From Pacificispira spongiicola (GTDB lineage Bacteria > Pseudomonadota > Alphaproteobacteria > UBA8366 > Aestuariispiraceae), in contig NZ_JABBNT010000002.1 in the NCBI RefSeq assembly GCF_012926505.1, positions 682,001-746,000 of the forward strand: a stretch of 64,000 bases of DNA. Reading direction: 5' to 3'. The notes under the pieces were generated by a model that worked only from the letters and a program-made list of their open reading frames with translations, was not told where the DNA came from and did not search any database. Positions within the stretch are counted from its first letter, which is position 1, and every line of letters begins with the position of its first letter. The position numbers were made by a program, and so were the translations under genes. This document shows positions 32,659 through 43,952 of the stretch, in pieces.

Positions 32659-33199
32659 TTCAGGGGCCACCTTTATTTCCCACCGTTAAGGCTATCCTAC
32701 CATATAAGGACGCCTGGATCATTCTTTAAGGGGTTTCGCCCCCCCGAACAACCCGTCGAACACCAGCACCGCCGCCCCGACGACAATGGCACAATCGGCA
32801 ACATTGAATGCCGGCCAATGGTACCCGGCGGCGTGGAAGTCCAGAAAATCCACGACGGCGCCGTAAAGCAGGCGATCCAGCGCATTGCCGAACGCCCCGC
32901 CGATGATCAGGCCCGCCGCAATCGCCATGATCGTCTTTTCGCAACGACGCAGCAGGAACCACCACACACACGCCGCGATCACGACGGCCAGACCGGCCAG
33001 AAGATAGGGACCATGGGTCAAGTCGTTGGTGAACATGCCGAAGCTGACGCCGCGGTTATAGACCAGCACCAGATTGAAGAACGGCAGGATTTCGATTGCC
33101 TGGAACCTGTCCTCGAACACGGACAGGATCCAGGGTTTCGAAATCTGGTCCAGGGCAAAAACCGCGACCGCAAGGATCAGACCGAGACGTTGCAAGCGC

Positions 33200-36061
<2,862 letters not shown>

Positions 36062-36424
36062 CGTTCGGACTTTCTACTGACCCGATCCGGTATCACGGGC
36101 GGGCGGAATTTATGTAAGGAACGGCTATTCTGGGGTGCCGGGGGGCACCGGGCACATACCGGCAAAGGCCGGTCGCCACGGCAACGACACTATCCCGACA
36201 CCCGCGCGCCCCGACCCGCGAGAGTCGGGCTGATAATTCGTGCGCAGCGCAAAGCCCCAAGATTGAAGGGGGCCGCAGCGTATGGACTGTTTCCTGTCAT
36301 CATAGCGGCGCGACTTTATGGTCTGGCAGGCGCTAAATCAAGCATGCGTGACCTTTACCTTGGATTAAGGAAATCGGTGTTATCATACCATCCGTATTGG
36401 TGGGTGAGTCCGAAAGGATGAAAC
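36062..36424. other. Divergent intergenic region between ileS and the PilZ gene
   Basis: This 363-base region has no convincing ORF. It contains several GC-rich short hairpins: GGTGCC/GGCACC at 36134-36149, an ACCGG/CCGGT hairpin near 36157-36173, and CCCGAC/GTCGGG near 36210-36230. Toward the right a TTGGAT (36360) and TATCAT (36381-36386) pair may form the PilZ gene promoter. A structured RNA is possible but I do not recognise one. Confidence 0.4.
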
Positions 36425-36748
36425 GTGATCGACAGCAGTATCGAGACCGGTAGTACCACGGTGGACCGCCGCGACGCCGCGCGCCTGACCACGGTTTTGC
36501 CTGTTCTGGAAATTGACGGAAAATTCCGTCACCTGCTGGATTGCAGCGCGCATGGATTCCGCGCCGAATTGCCGGAGCGCTTTCGCAAGATCGGCGTGAC
36601 TGCCACCGGCATCCTGCATTTTAATGCCGCCGGTCACAGCGTGCACAAGACAATCTCGTTCGAGGTCATCCATGTGCTGGGCGCCGCCGTCGGCGTCCGT
36701 TTCGAGGTTCTGCATACCAAGACGGAAGCCAGCGGAACGCTGTTCTAA
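36425..36748 (+). CDS. PilZ-domain protein
   Basis: This 107-residue protein appears to be a single PilZ domain. It has an RRDAAR segment at about residues 15-20 and a DCSAHG match to the D/NxSxxG motif at about 39-44, the two elements that bind cyclic di-GMP. The second motif agrees fully and the first (RxxxR) only approximately, so nucleotide binding is likely but unproven. The start is a GTG with AAAGG upstream. It stands alone, convergent with the next gene with a 2-base gap. Confidence 0.7.
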   Translation: MIDSSIETGSTTVDRRDAARLTTVLPVLEIDGKFRHLLDCSAHGFRAELPERFRKIGVTATGILHFNAAGHSVHKTISFEVIHVLGAAVGVRFEVLHTKTEASGTLF

Positions 36749-36750
36749 GA

Positions 36751-37746
36751 CTATTCAGGATATACCATGTGGAACAGGCAGTCCCCGCGAAGCACCCGCG
36801 CCGGGACGCGATGCGCCACAATCGTACCGGGACGCGTGAAGGTGATCTCCACCGGTTCCTTGCCCGGCCGTTCCGGAAAATGGATTCGGGCCGCCGGTTG
36901 ACCGACCTCCACATCCTCTCCGCTGACCGCCAGGGGCTCATATAAACCGGCTTCATCGGCATAGATCAGGTCTTCGGAGAAAAACTCCCGCATTTTTCCG
37001 GCCAAGCGCTGCTTTGGCAGGTTTGCGTCGTAGAGACCGATCGCGGCCAGCGCACGCAACACGCCCGACTGCGCCCCTTCCCGGATTTTCGGGTCGACCG
37101 TTCCGCCGCCGCCAAGTTCCAACGTAAACCCGGCGGCGCCTGCCCGCACCGCAGCGGAGGTGGAAAACCATCCCGTCTTTTCCGACCCGTGCCACAAGAC
37201 GACCGGCAGCCCCAATGCATAGAGGATCGCGCGCCGCAGATCCGCATGCTTGTCCCCGTCTTCCGTCATGGTCATCGCGAAGGGCAGGCAATACAGCGAC
37301 GACCCGCCGGAATGCAGATCGATGAAGACATCGACCCCCGGCATCAGGACATGCTCGATATAATAGGCCGTCATTTCGGTCGGCTGACCCAGCGGAACGC
37401 CGGGGAAACTGCGGTTCAGGTTGCCGCTGTCCAGGGGCGATGTCCGCAACCCTGCCTCCGCCGCCGCGAAGTTCGCCATGGGCAGTATGACCAGCTTGCC
37501 GGATACATCGGCGGGATCGATCATCCGGATCAGTTCGGACAGGACGATCTGGCCTTCATATTCATCGCCGTGGTTCCCGGCCATCAGCAACACGGAAGGG
37601 CCGGGCTTGTCCCCAACAATCGACGCGACCGGTACGGGAATGTGACCGTAAGCGGACCGATGAACGGAATGCGGGACCCGCAGAACGCCGAGATTGCGTC
37701 CGGGCTGGTTCAGGTCGACACTGCAAACGATCGGGGAATCGGACAT
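36751..37746 (-). CDS. Succinylglutamate desuccinylase/aspartoacylase family deacylase (DoeB-like)
   Basis: This 331-residue zinc carboxypeptidase-like deacylase has LMAGNHGDEYEGQI (zinc His and Glu at about residues 58-62) and DVFIDLHSGGS (third zinc ligand), with the substrate-binding NLNRSFPG motif between them. The GDEYEG wording and length resemble N-alpha-acetyl-L-2,4-diaminobutyrate deacetylases of ectoine breakdown, but no other doe or ect gene is nearby, so the substrate is left open. The C-terminal third resembles the beta-barrel part of the family. Confidence 0.82.
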   Translation of the reverse strand: MSDSPIVCSVDLNQPGRNLGVLRVPHSVHRSAYGHIPVPVASIVGDKPGPSVLLMAGNHGDEYEGQIVLSELIRMIDPADVSGKLVILPMANFAAAEAGLRTSPLDSGNLNRSFPGVPLGQPTEMTAYYIEHVLMPGVDVFIDLHSGGSSLYCLPFAMTMTEDGDKHADLRRAILYALGLPVVLWHGSEKTGWFSTSAAVRAGAAGFTLELGGGGTVDPKIREGAQSGVLRALAAIGLYDANLPKQRLAGKMREFFSEDLIYADEAGLYEPLAVSGEDVEVGQPAARIHFPERPGKEPVEITFTRPGTIVAHRVPARVLRGDCLFHMVYPE

Positions 37747-37929
37747 GATTGCTCACATAAATAAGATTTGGCCGGGCCGCAGGACCCGCCGGATAGGGGG
37801 TCACATGCGTCGTGGCCATTTGAGGCGGCGTGCGCCCGGCTGGCAAGCGGTTCCCACGTGTTTTGACACAGGAAGCCATCGCTTTGCTGGCTTAGGGATT
37901 GGATCGCACACAATGATACCGTTTTCATC

Positions 37930-38472
37930 GTGACGACATTAAAAGACATAGTGCCTGACGCCGATCCACGCATCTTTCAATTCTTCGATGCCTGGAACGC
38001 GGCGCGCGCCGTCGGTGGCGTCCATCGGACAATTCCGTATAAGCGCGACTTCGATCCGGCGTCGATCCCTGGCCTGTTACATCAGACATGGCTGTACAGA
38101 TACGACCCCGATCTGGGCGATTTCGTCTGTAATCTGGCGGGGGAAGAGGTGAACCATGCCTGGGGCAAAAGCATTCGCGGGATGCGGCTGCGCGATATCG
38201 TGGGCATCGAAGATCACCCGACCATCCTGGACCGTTGGCACCGGATCGTCGGCAAGGGCATGGTGCATTATGGCGCCAGCCGGGAACGCTTGACCCGCCT
38301 GAAGGTACAGATCGGCGAACGGCTGCTTCTGCCGCTTCTCGACGGGGAAGACAGGGTCGACTACGTCTTGGGGATCAGCCTCTACCGTTTCGGGTCAAAC
38401 GACCCCGGCCAGTCGACCCTGCAGGAAGAAGACATCATCCAATTCCCCTGCGCGGAACTCGACTGCCCCTAA
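37930..38472 (+). CDS. PAS_5 family sensor-like protein
   Basis: This 180-residue protein is made almost entirely of a PAS-like domain of the type seen in many alphaproteobacterial single-domain proteins ([37 protein letters not shown]...). There is no kinase, cyclase or DNA-binding part, so its output is unknown. The start is a GTG at 37930. A TTGACA lies at 37863-37868 but without a good -10. Its stop overlaps the stop of the convergent choline-dehydrogenase-like gene by four bases. Confidence 0.75.
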   Translation: MTTLKDIVPDADPRIFQFFDAWNAARAVGGVHRTIPYKRDFDPASIPGLLHQTWLYRYDPDLGDFVCNLAGEEVNHAWGKSIRGMRLRDIVGIEDHPTILDRWHRIVGKGMVHYGASRERLTRLKVQIGERLLLPLLDGEDRVDYVLGISLYRFGSNDPGQSTLQEEDIIQFPCAELDCP

Positions 38473-40190
38473 CGGGGCCGGGTATCGATCCGTGACGAAA
38501 ACGCGCGGACCGGTGCGCCTTCCCGCTGTTTCGTTTCCCAATCCGGCGCGATCCAGACCGGCGCATTCGACGCCGGTAGCGCATCGCGCCCCAACACCAT
38601 ATCCGCGCCCTTTTCCCCGACCATGATGGTGGGCGAATTCAGGTTGCCGTTCGGGATGGTCGGGAAGACGGAACTGTCGATCACACGCAGCGAGTCGATG
38701 CCGATCACCCGGCATTCCGAATCCAGAACCGCCATCGGATCGTCCGCCGCCCCGATCTTGCAGGTGCAGGCGGGATGATAGGCGCTTTCCGCGTTCTGAC
38801 GTATCCAGGCGTCGATGGCCTCGTCGCTGTCGATCGCTTCGCCCGGTTGGATTTCCGGTCCGCGATAGGCGTCCATCGCCGGTTGGCTCATGATTTCACG
38901 GGTCAGCCGGATGCAGGCCCGGAAGGCCTCGATATCCTCCTGCGCCGTCATGTAGTTGAACAGGATGGACGGTTTCGCCATCGGATCGGCGGAGGTAATG
39001 CGCAGATGCCCCCGGCTCTTCGGCTTGTTCGGGCCGACATGAACCTGGAATCCGTGACCGTCGAAGGCCGCGTTCCCGTCATAGCGCATCGCGGCGGGCA
39101 GGAAGTGATATTGCAGGTCCGGCCATTTCAGCCCCGGTTTCGACCGGATGAAGGCGCAGGATTCGAAATGGTTCGTCGCGCCCAGCCCTGACTTGAAGAA
39201 GAACCAACGGGCCCCGATCAGGAACTTATGGAACGGATCCAAATGGCCGTTCAGCGTGATCTTCTGCTTGCTGCGGAATTGGAAATAGACCTCCAGATGG
39301 TCTTGCAGATTTTTACCAACGCCCGGCAGGTCGTGCACGACGTCCACGCCCGCGTTCTTGAGGACCGATGCCGGACCGATCCCGGACAGTTGCAGCAATT
39401 GCGGCGACCCGACGGACCCGGCGGAAAGAATAACCTCCCGCCGCGCGGTCGCGTCGACGACCTTGCCGCCGACTTCATAGCGCACACCGGTCGCCTTCTT
39501 ACCGTCCAGCAGGATCTTATGTGTCATCGCCTTGGTCACGACGGTCAGGTTCGCGCGGTTCATCACCGGTTTCAGATAGGCGTTCGCCGTCGACCAGCGA
39601 ACCCCGTCCTTCACCGTCATATGCATGCGGCCGAAGCCTTCCTGACGGTATCCGTTGTAGTCTTCGGTCTTACCGTAGCCCGCTTGTTCCCCCGCCTCGA
39701 TCCAGGCTTTGTAGAGCGGGTTCCGCATTTCGTTGCCGTTATTGGTATTCAGCGGACCGTCGGTCCCGCGATAGTCGTCCGCAGCACGGTGGTCCGGGTC
39801 CTTCCAGGTCTCCGCCCGGCGGAAATAGGGCAGGACATGGCGATAGCCCCAGCCCGTCGCCCCATGTTCTTCCCATTGGTCGAAGTCGCAGGCATGGCCG
39901 CGCACATAGACCATGCCGTTGATGGAGGACGACCCGCCCAAAACCTTGCCGCGCGGCGTGTGCAGGCGGCGGTTATCCAAGCCCGGTTCCTCTTCGCTTT
40001 CAAAGAACCAGTTGAATTTCGGCATATTCATCGGGATCGACAGCGCCGTCGGCATCTGGATGAAGATGGAGGAATCGCTGCCGCCCGCTTCCAGCAGCAG
40101 GACGCGGTTCTTGGGGTCTTCCGTCAAACGCGCCGCCAGGACGCAGCCCGCGGACCCGGCTCCGACAACGATGAAATCATATTCCGACAT
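38469..40190 (-). CDS. GMC oxidoreductase, choline dehydrogenase-like
   Basis: This flavoprotein of 573 residues has the FAD-binding [19 protein letters not shown] at its N-terminus, the GMC signature [18 protein letters not shown] at about residues 80-97, the second signature [17 protein letters not shown], and the catalytic C-terminal motifs [10 protein letters not shown] and [11 protein letters not shown]. It resembles BetA (choline to betaine aldehyde), but betB and betI are absent from the window, so another alcohol may be the substrate. The ATG at 40190 follows a GGGGG stretch and gives the canonical start. Transcription diverges from the ABM-domain gene across a 238-base region with a perfect palindrome. 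Confidence 0.88.
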   Translation of the reverse strand: MSEYDFIVVGAGSAGCVLAARLTEDPKNRVLLLEAGGSDSSIFIQMPTALSIPMNMPKFNWFFESEEEPGLDNRRLHTPRGKVLGGSSSINGMVYVRGHACDFDQWEEHGATGWGYRHVLPYFRRAETWKDPDHRAADDYRGTDGPLNTNNGNEMRNPLYKAWIEAGEQAGYGKTEDYNGYRQEGFGRMHMTVKDGVRWSTANAYLKPVMNRANLTVVTKAMTHKILLDGKKATGVRYEVGGKVVDATARREVILSAGSVGSPQLLQLSGIGPASVLKNAGVDVVHDLPGVGKNLQDHLEVYFQFRSKQKITLNGHLDPFHKFLIGARWFFFKSGLGATNHFESCAFIRSKPGLKWPDLQYHFLPAAMRYDGNAAFDGHGFQVHVGPNKPKSRGHLRITSADPMAKPSILFNYMTAQEDIEAFRACIRLTREIMSQPAMDAYRGPEIQPGEAIDSDEAIDAWIRQNAESAYHPACTCKIGAADDPMAVLDSECRVIGIDSLRVIDSSVFPTIPNGNLNSPTIMVGEKGADMVLGRDALPASNAPVWIAPDWETKQREGAPVRAFSSRIDTRPR

Positions 40191-40343
40191 GCTATCCCCC
40201 CAATCAAAACCGGTCACAACGTTCCCATCGGGACATGGTCGCGCGAATTGCGCGATTTAAAGTCCCCGCCCCATGGTATCGCCCAGAACGCCCGCATCAA
40301 GTTTCACCATAGAGGCACCGGGGAACGCATTTGCGTCGTTTCT

Positions 40344-40359
40344 TTGCACGATCGTGCAA
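40344..40359. promoter_or_regulatory. Perfect 16-bp palindrome, candidate operator
   Basis: TTGCACGATCGTGCAA is its own reverse complement. It lies between the divergent GMC oxidoreductase and ABM-domain genes, about 70 bases before the latter. Such symmetric sites are typical of dimeric repressors, but no regulator is encoded nearby. Confidence 0.6.
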
Positions 40360-40428
40360 GGGGTTGGCAAGCCCCGGCATTCTGACCGATAGTGCGACCC
40401 GACGAATAGACACTTCTGGATACCCGCC

Positions 40429-40764
40429 ATGCCGGACAAACTGTTCACACCGCCCTACTATGCCGTGATCTTCACCGCGACGCGAACCGATGCCGACCCG
40501 GAAGGGTACGAGAAGACCGCCGATCTGATGTCGGAACTGGCCGCGTCCATGCCGGGGTATTTGGGCGTGGAATCGACCCGCGACCCGGAAACGGGCCTGG
40601 GCATCACGGTCAGCTACTGGCGGGACCTGGAGTCCATCGCCGCCTGGAAAAAGCAGACGGATCACACCGCCGCGCGCAACCAGGGGCGTGCGTCCTGGTA
40701 TCGCGACTATGCCCTGCGCGTCGCGCGGGTCGAACGCGAATACGATTTCAAGGCACCGGACTGA
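40429..40764 (+). CDS. Antibiotic biosynthesis monooxygenase (ABM) domain protein
   Basis: This 111-residue protein has the ferredoxin-like dimeric alpha-beta barrel pattern: YYAVIFTATR, then a helix, SMPGYLGVESTRD, ITVSYWRDLESIAAWK and a final HTAARNQGRASWYRDYALRVARVERE. Family members oxidise aromatic substrates without cofactors or degrade haem, but many have no known activity and the W/H-rich part does not fix the substrate. It is monocistronic or cotranscribed with the MFS gene 89 bases downstream. Confidence 0.85.
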   Translation: MPDKLFTPPYYAVIFTATRTDADPEGYEKTADLMSELAASMPGYLGVESTRDPETGLGITVSYWRDLESIAAWKKQTDHTAARNQGRASWYRDYALRVARVEREYDFKAPD

Positions 40765-40853
40765 TCGGTTATTGAGTATCCGTCCCGACTGTTTATCCGG
40801 GGCGGGGCAGCCTTCCTTCTTCCCTTTAGACGCGATGACGCCACACTGACGCC

Positions 40854-42128
40854 ATGACGACAGACGCCGCCGACCCAACGCCCGCCGCCGTTTCAAAACC
40901 CAGCCTGAGGGCCTGGGCCGCCTTCGGCCTCGGATGCTGCTGTTTCGGCTATGCCTTTCTGCAACGCGTCGCGCCCAGTGTGATGACAGACGACCTGATG
41001 CGCGATTTTTCGGTCGGCGCCGGGGCCTTGGGGGCGTTGAGCGCCTTTTACTTCTATGCCTATGCCGGGATGCAGATGCCGATCGGCATCCTGATCGACC
41101 GCTACGGTCCCCGGCGCATTCTCAGCGCCGCGATGGCGGCCTGCCTTGTCGGCAGTCTGGTTTTCGCCTTCGCGGACAATCTGGGGATCGCCAGCGCGGG
41201 CCGGGCGATGATCGGCGCGGCGGTCGCCTTCGGCTATGTCGGATCGATGGCGATTGCCGGGACCTGGTTTCCGACGCGGCATTTCAGCCTGCTGATCGGT
41301 ATCCTGCAAAGCATCGGCATGGCAGGGGCGATGACCGGGCAGGCCCCGATGAGCCTTGCCGTATCCGCCCTGGGATGGCGCGACACGATCACCGCCATGG
41401 GGATCGGCGCCGCCGTGTTGGCCGTCCTTGTCTTCCTGGTGGTTCAGGAATTGCCGCCGCATCGCAAACAAGCCGCTTCCGCCGCGAAAAAAGGGGCGTT
41501 CTCAGACGTTCTGCGCAATCCGCAAAGCTGGGTCTGCGCGATACTGGGCTTCACCCTGACGCCGCCGATGCTGGCCTTTGCCGGTCTTTGGTCCGTCCCG
41601 TGGCTGGTCGATGTCTACGGCATGACCAAACCGGACGCCGCGACCACCGCGTCCCTGATTTTTCTGGGATGGGCCGCGGTCGGCCCCGTCATCGGTTGGG
41701 CGACGGAACGGATCGGTCGCCGCAAACCGATCCTCTATCTTGGCTTCCTGCTCGGCGCCGGGGCGATGGCTTGCCTGTTCTATATCCCGAATCTGCCGAT
41801 CTGGGCGATTCGGGTGCTTTTCCTGATCAACGGGATCGGCGGCTGTACGATGATCCTGTGTTTCACCTGCGTACGCGAATTGAACCGGCCCAGCCGCGCC
41901 GGATCGGGCCTGGGCTTCGTCAATATGTTCGTGGTCGGGGCGGGTGCGGTTTTCCAACCGCTGATCGGTGTCCTGCTGGACCTGAATTGGGACGGGGCCT
42001 TGGTCGACGGCGCGCCGGTCTATACCGCCGGGGCCTACAGTGTCGCGCTATCCGCCATGCTGGTCGCGCAGGCCATCGGTTTCATCGCCTGCTTGTTGCT
42101 CAAGGAAACCCGTTGCCGACAATTATAA
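40854..42128 (+). CDS. Major facilitator superfamily transporter
   Basis: This 424-residue carrier has about twelve membrane segments. The loop motif between helices 2 and 3 is GILIDRYGPRRIL, and a second copy GWATERIGRRKPILY lies in the second half. The family resembles anion:cation symporter/nitrate-nitrite-type small-solute carriers; the substrate cannot be told from sequence. It ends 183 bases before the DUF3800 gene, and that gap contains a promoter and hairpins of its own. Confidence 0.88.
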   Translation: MTTDAADPTPAAVSKPSLRAWAAFGLGCCCFGYAFLQRVAPSVMTDDLMRDFSVGAGALGALSAFYFYAYAGMQMPIGILIDRYGPRRILSAAMAACLVGSLVFAFADNLGIASAGRAMIGAAVAFGYVGSMAIAGTWFPTRHFSLLIGILQSIGMAGAMTGQAPMSLAVSALGWRDTITAMGIGAAVLAVLVFLVVQELPPHRKQAASAAKKGAFSDVLRNPQSWVCAILGFTLTPPMLAFAGLWSVPWLVDVYGMTKPDAATTASLIFLGWAAVGPVIGWATERIGRRKPILYLGFLLGAGAMACLFYIPNLPIWAIRVLFLINGIGGCTMILCFTCVRELNRPSRAGSGLGFVNMFVVGAGAVFQPLIGVLLDLNWDGALVDGAPVYTAGAYSVALSAMLVAQAIGFIACLLLKETRCRQL

Positions 42129-42183
42129 GATGCACAAAATATACGTAGCGTAACTTTTCAAGACTCAATCGCAACCAGAGCGG

Positions 42184-42211
42184 TTGACTTTACGGGTGTT
42201 AATCATAATAT
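42184..42211 (+). promoter_or_regulatory. Strong sigma-70-type promoter
   Basis: TTGACT (42184-42189) and TAATAT (42206-42211) are separated by 16 bases, in an AT-rich setting. Transcription should start near 42217, directly before the hairpin/terminator element at 42217-42280. Confidence 0.7.
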
Positions 42212-42216
42212 TTGAT

Positions 42217-42280
42217 GCGCGGTTGAGAGGACTGCCTTCGCAGTTCGCCGAGACAGGTTCTCGCTCGGCCGCCTTTTTTA
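42217..42280 (+). ncRNA. Candidate small RNA or transcription attenuator
   Basis: From the expected start point about 62 bases hold two hairpins: ACTGC (42231-42235) / GCAGT (42240-42244) with loop CTTC, and GCCGAG (42247-42252) / CTCGGC (42264-42269), followed by CGCC and six T. The second stem can alternatively form CGAGA/TCTCG inside it. With its own promoter and an intrinsic terminator this looks like a short stable RNA, or an attenuated leader of the DUF3800 gene that begins 31 bases later. A third reading is a plain terminator of the MFS gene. Confidence 0.55.
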
Positions 42281-42311
42281 TCCTCATTTCAGCCACCGGA
42301 AGCTGTTTCTA

Positions 42312-43064
42312 TTGTACGTCTTATACCTTGATGATGCCGGTTCTGTAAAAAATTCATCAGACAAGTACTTTGTTCTGGGCGGTATCGCTATTTTTGAGCG
42401 GCAAATCCACTATCTCTCAGAGGAGATGGAAAAAGTTGCGGTCCGCACGGGACATCCTAACCCCCAAAACATTGAGTTGCATGGCAATGAGATCTTCTCG
42501 GGACGCGGATGGTGGCGCAGTATCGCAAACAAAAAAAGACGCCGGCAATTCATTCACGACGCGCTCTACAGCGTCAACTTACTCCGAGGGGATTGGGCCT
42601 TATTCGGCGTAGCGGTTAACAAACAAGACGTTTCTCCCAAAGACCCTATCGAAGTAGCGTTTGAGCAAATATGTAGCCGCTTCGACCTATATCTTGGCCG
42701 AATGTACAAGAACTATAATAACCCACAGCGCGGCATGATTGTTTTTGATAAATCGACGAGAGAAACTAGACTGCAAACTCTTGCCACAGAATTTAGGCGT
42801 AGCGGCCACAGCTGGGGGAAACTGCATAATCTAGCAGATGTTCCACTGTTTGTAGATTCTCGAGCCACACGGAGCGTGCAATATGCCGATCTTGTTGCTT
42901 ATTCGATCCGTCGATATTTCGAAGCACACGACACTTCGTTTCTTGATCCAATAAAGCGCCATTTTGACAACGAAGGAGGCACCCTTCACGGCTTAGTGCA
43001 CGTCCGAAAAAATGAAGGTGTTTGCCCATGTCTTGCTTGCAACCCAAGTTTTTTGGGTAAATAG
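42312..43064 (+). CDS. DUF3800 domain protein
   Basis: This 250-residue protein begins MYVLYLDDAGSVKN, the conserved acidic start of DUF3800, and continues with the family's ELHGNEIF and the late SVQYADLVAYSIRR with a second Asp. These acidic residues suggest a nuclease-like metal site, which is an inference. Family members often sit in mobile or defence regions. Codon use is visibly less GC-rich than the neighbours, suggesting acquisition between the MFS gene and the suf operon. The start is a TTG without a clear ribosome binding site. It ends with CPCLACN and converges on sufA with a 3-base gap. Confidence 0.8.
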   Translation: MYVLYLDDAGSVKNSSDKYFVLGGIAIFERQIHYLSEEMEKVAVRTGHPNPQNIELHGNEIFSGRGWWRSIANKKRRRQFIHDALYSVNLLRGDWALFGVAVNKQDVSPKDPIEVAFEQICSRFDLYLGRMYKNYNNPQRGMIVFDKSTRETRLQTLATEFRRSGHSWGKLHNLADVPLFVDSRATRSVQYADLVAYSIRRYFEAHDTSFLDPIKRHFDNEGGTLHGLVHVRKNEGVCPCLACNPSFLGK

Positions 43065-43067
43065 CGT

Positions 43068-43415
43068 TCAACCGACAGAGAAGCTTTCGCCGCAGCCGCA
43101 GCGGGCGGTTTCGTTCGGGTTCTTGAAGGTGAAGCCGGACTGAAGGCGCGATTCCTCGTAATCGATTTCCGCGCCGATCAGGAACATCGTGGCCGCCGGA
43201 TCGATCAGCAGCTTGGCGCCGTCGATATCGACTTCTTCCTCGAACTGCTTCTTGTCCTTGGCATATTCCACGACATAGGACAGGCCGGAGCATCCCTTGG
43301 AGGACACCCCCACGCGCAGCCCGATAACGCCGTCCCCGCCCTTGGAGATTAGCGCCCGCACCCGATCCGCCGCAGCGTCGGTCAAGGTAACGATGGGTTT
43401 GCCGGTTCCGAACAT
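43068..43415 (-). CDS. sufA: A-type Fe-S carrier SufA (HesB/IscA family)
   Basis: This 115-residue iron-sulfur carrier has the three conserved cysteines: KGCSGLSYVVEY in the middle and CGCGESF at the C-terminus. It accepts clusters from the SufBCD scaffold and passes them to target proteins. It is the last gene of the suf operon, 44 bases after sufT. It could also be called ErpA; operon position supports SufA. Confidence 0.92.
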   Translation of the reverse strand: MFGTGKPIVTLTDAAADRVRALISKGGDGVIGLRVGVSSKGCSGLSYVVEYAKDKKQFEEEVDIDGAKLLIDPAATMFLIGAEIDYEESRLQSGFTFKNPNETARCGCGESFSVG

Positions 43416-43459
43416 GTCTGCCTCTAATCAGTCGTTCTTAGTACTATATTGGATTCGGA

Positions 43460-43942
43460 TTAAAAGAAATCCAGGGCCAGCTTGGCATCTTCCGACATCA
43501 TGTCGGGCCGCCAGGGCGGCGTCCAAGTCAGGGTGACGCAGACGACGCCGATCCCCTCCACCGCCGCGACGGCATCCGCCACCTGCTGCGGCATTTCCCC
43601 GGCAACCGGACAGGCAGGCGCCGTCAACGTCATGACGATATCGCAATCGCCCTTCGCATCGACGTCGCAGGAATAGATCAGACCCAGGTCATAGATATTC
43701 ACCGGAATTTCCGGGTCGTGAACGGTGCGCAAGGCGGCTTCCACCGCGTCCTGCGTGGCAAGCGGCGTTCCTTCCGGCAGGGCGTCGCCGGCAAGCGCTT
43801 GCAACCCTTCTTCCGCCTGCTGGCCGTCACCGAACATGCCCATATAGGGATGCACCAGATCAGCCCCGCTCTGCGGCGGTTCCGCATGTATGCCGAGATA
43901 GTCCCGGCTTTCCGCGTCCGTCTTGTCGTGCGTATCGTTCAT
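43460..43942 (-). CDS. sufT: SUF system assembly protein SufT (MIP18/DUF59 family)
   Basis: This 160-residue protein has a variable N-terminus and a C-terminal DUF59 domain: VEAALRTVHDPEIPVNIYDLGLIY, then VMTLTAPACPVAGEMPQQV with the conserved Cys, and TWTPPWRPDMMSEDAK. SufT-type proteins help Fe-S cluster maturation under high demand. Its place between sufS and sufA is typical of alphaproteobacterial suf operons. Confidence 0.9.
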   Translation of the reverse strand: MNDTHDKTDAESRDYLGIHAEPPQSGADLVHPYMGMFGDGQQAEEGLQALAGDALPEGTPLATQDAVEAALRTVHDPEIPVNIYDLGLIYSCDVDAKGDCDIVMTLTAPACPVAGEMPQQVADAVAAVEGIGVVCVTLTWTPPWRPDMMSEDAKLALDFF

Positions 43943-43952
43943 CCGTTCATCC

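Noticed and set aside
36062-36424. T-box or other tRNA-sensing leader for ileS
   Set aside because: No T-box sequence or antiterminator is visible, and such leaders are not expected in alphaproteobacteria.
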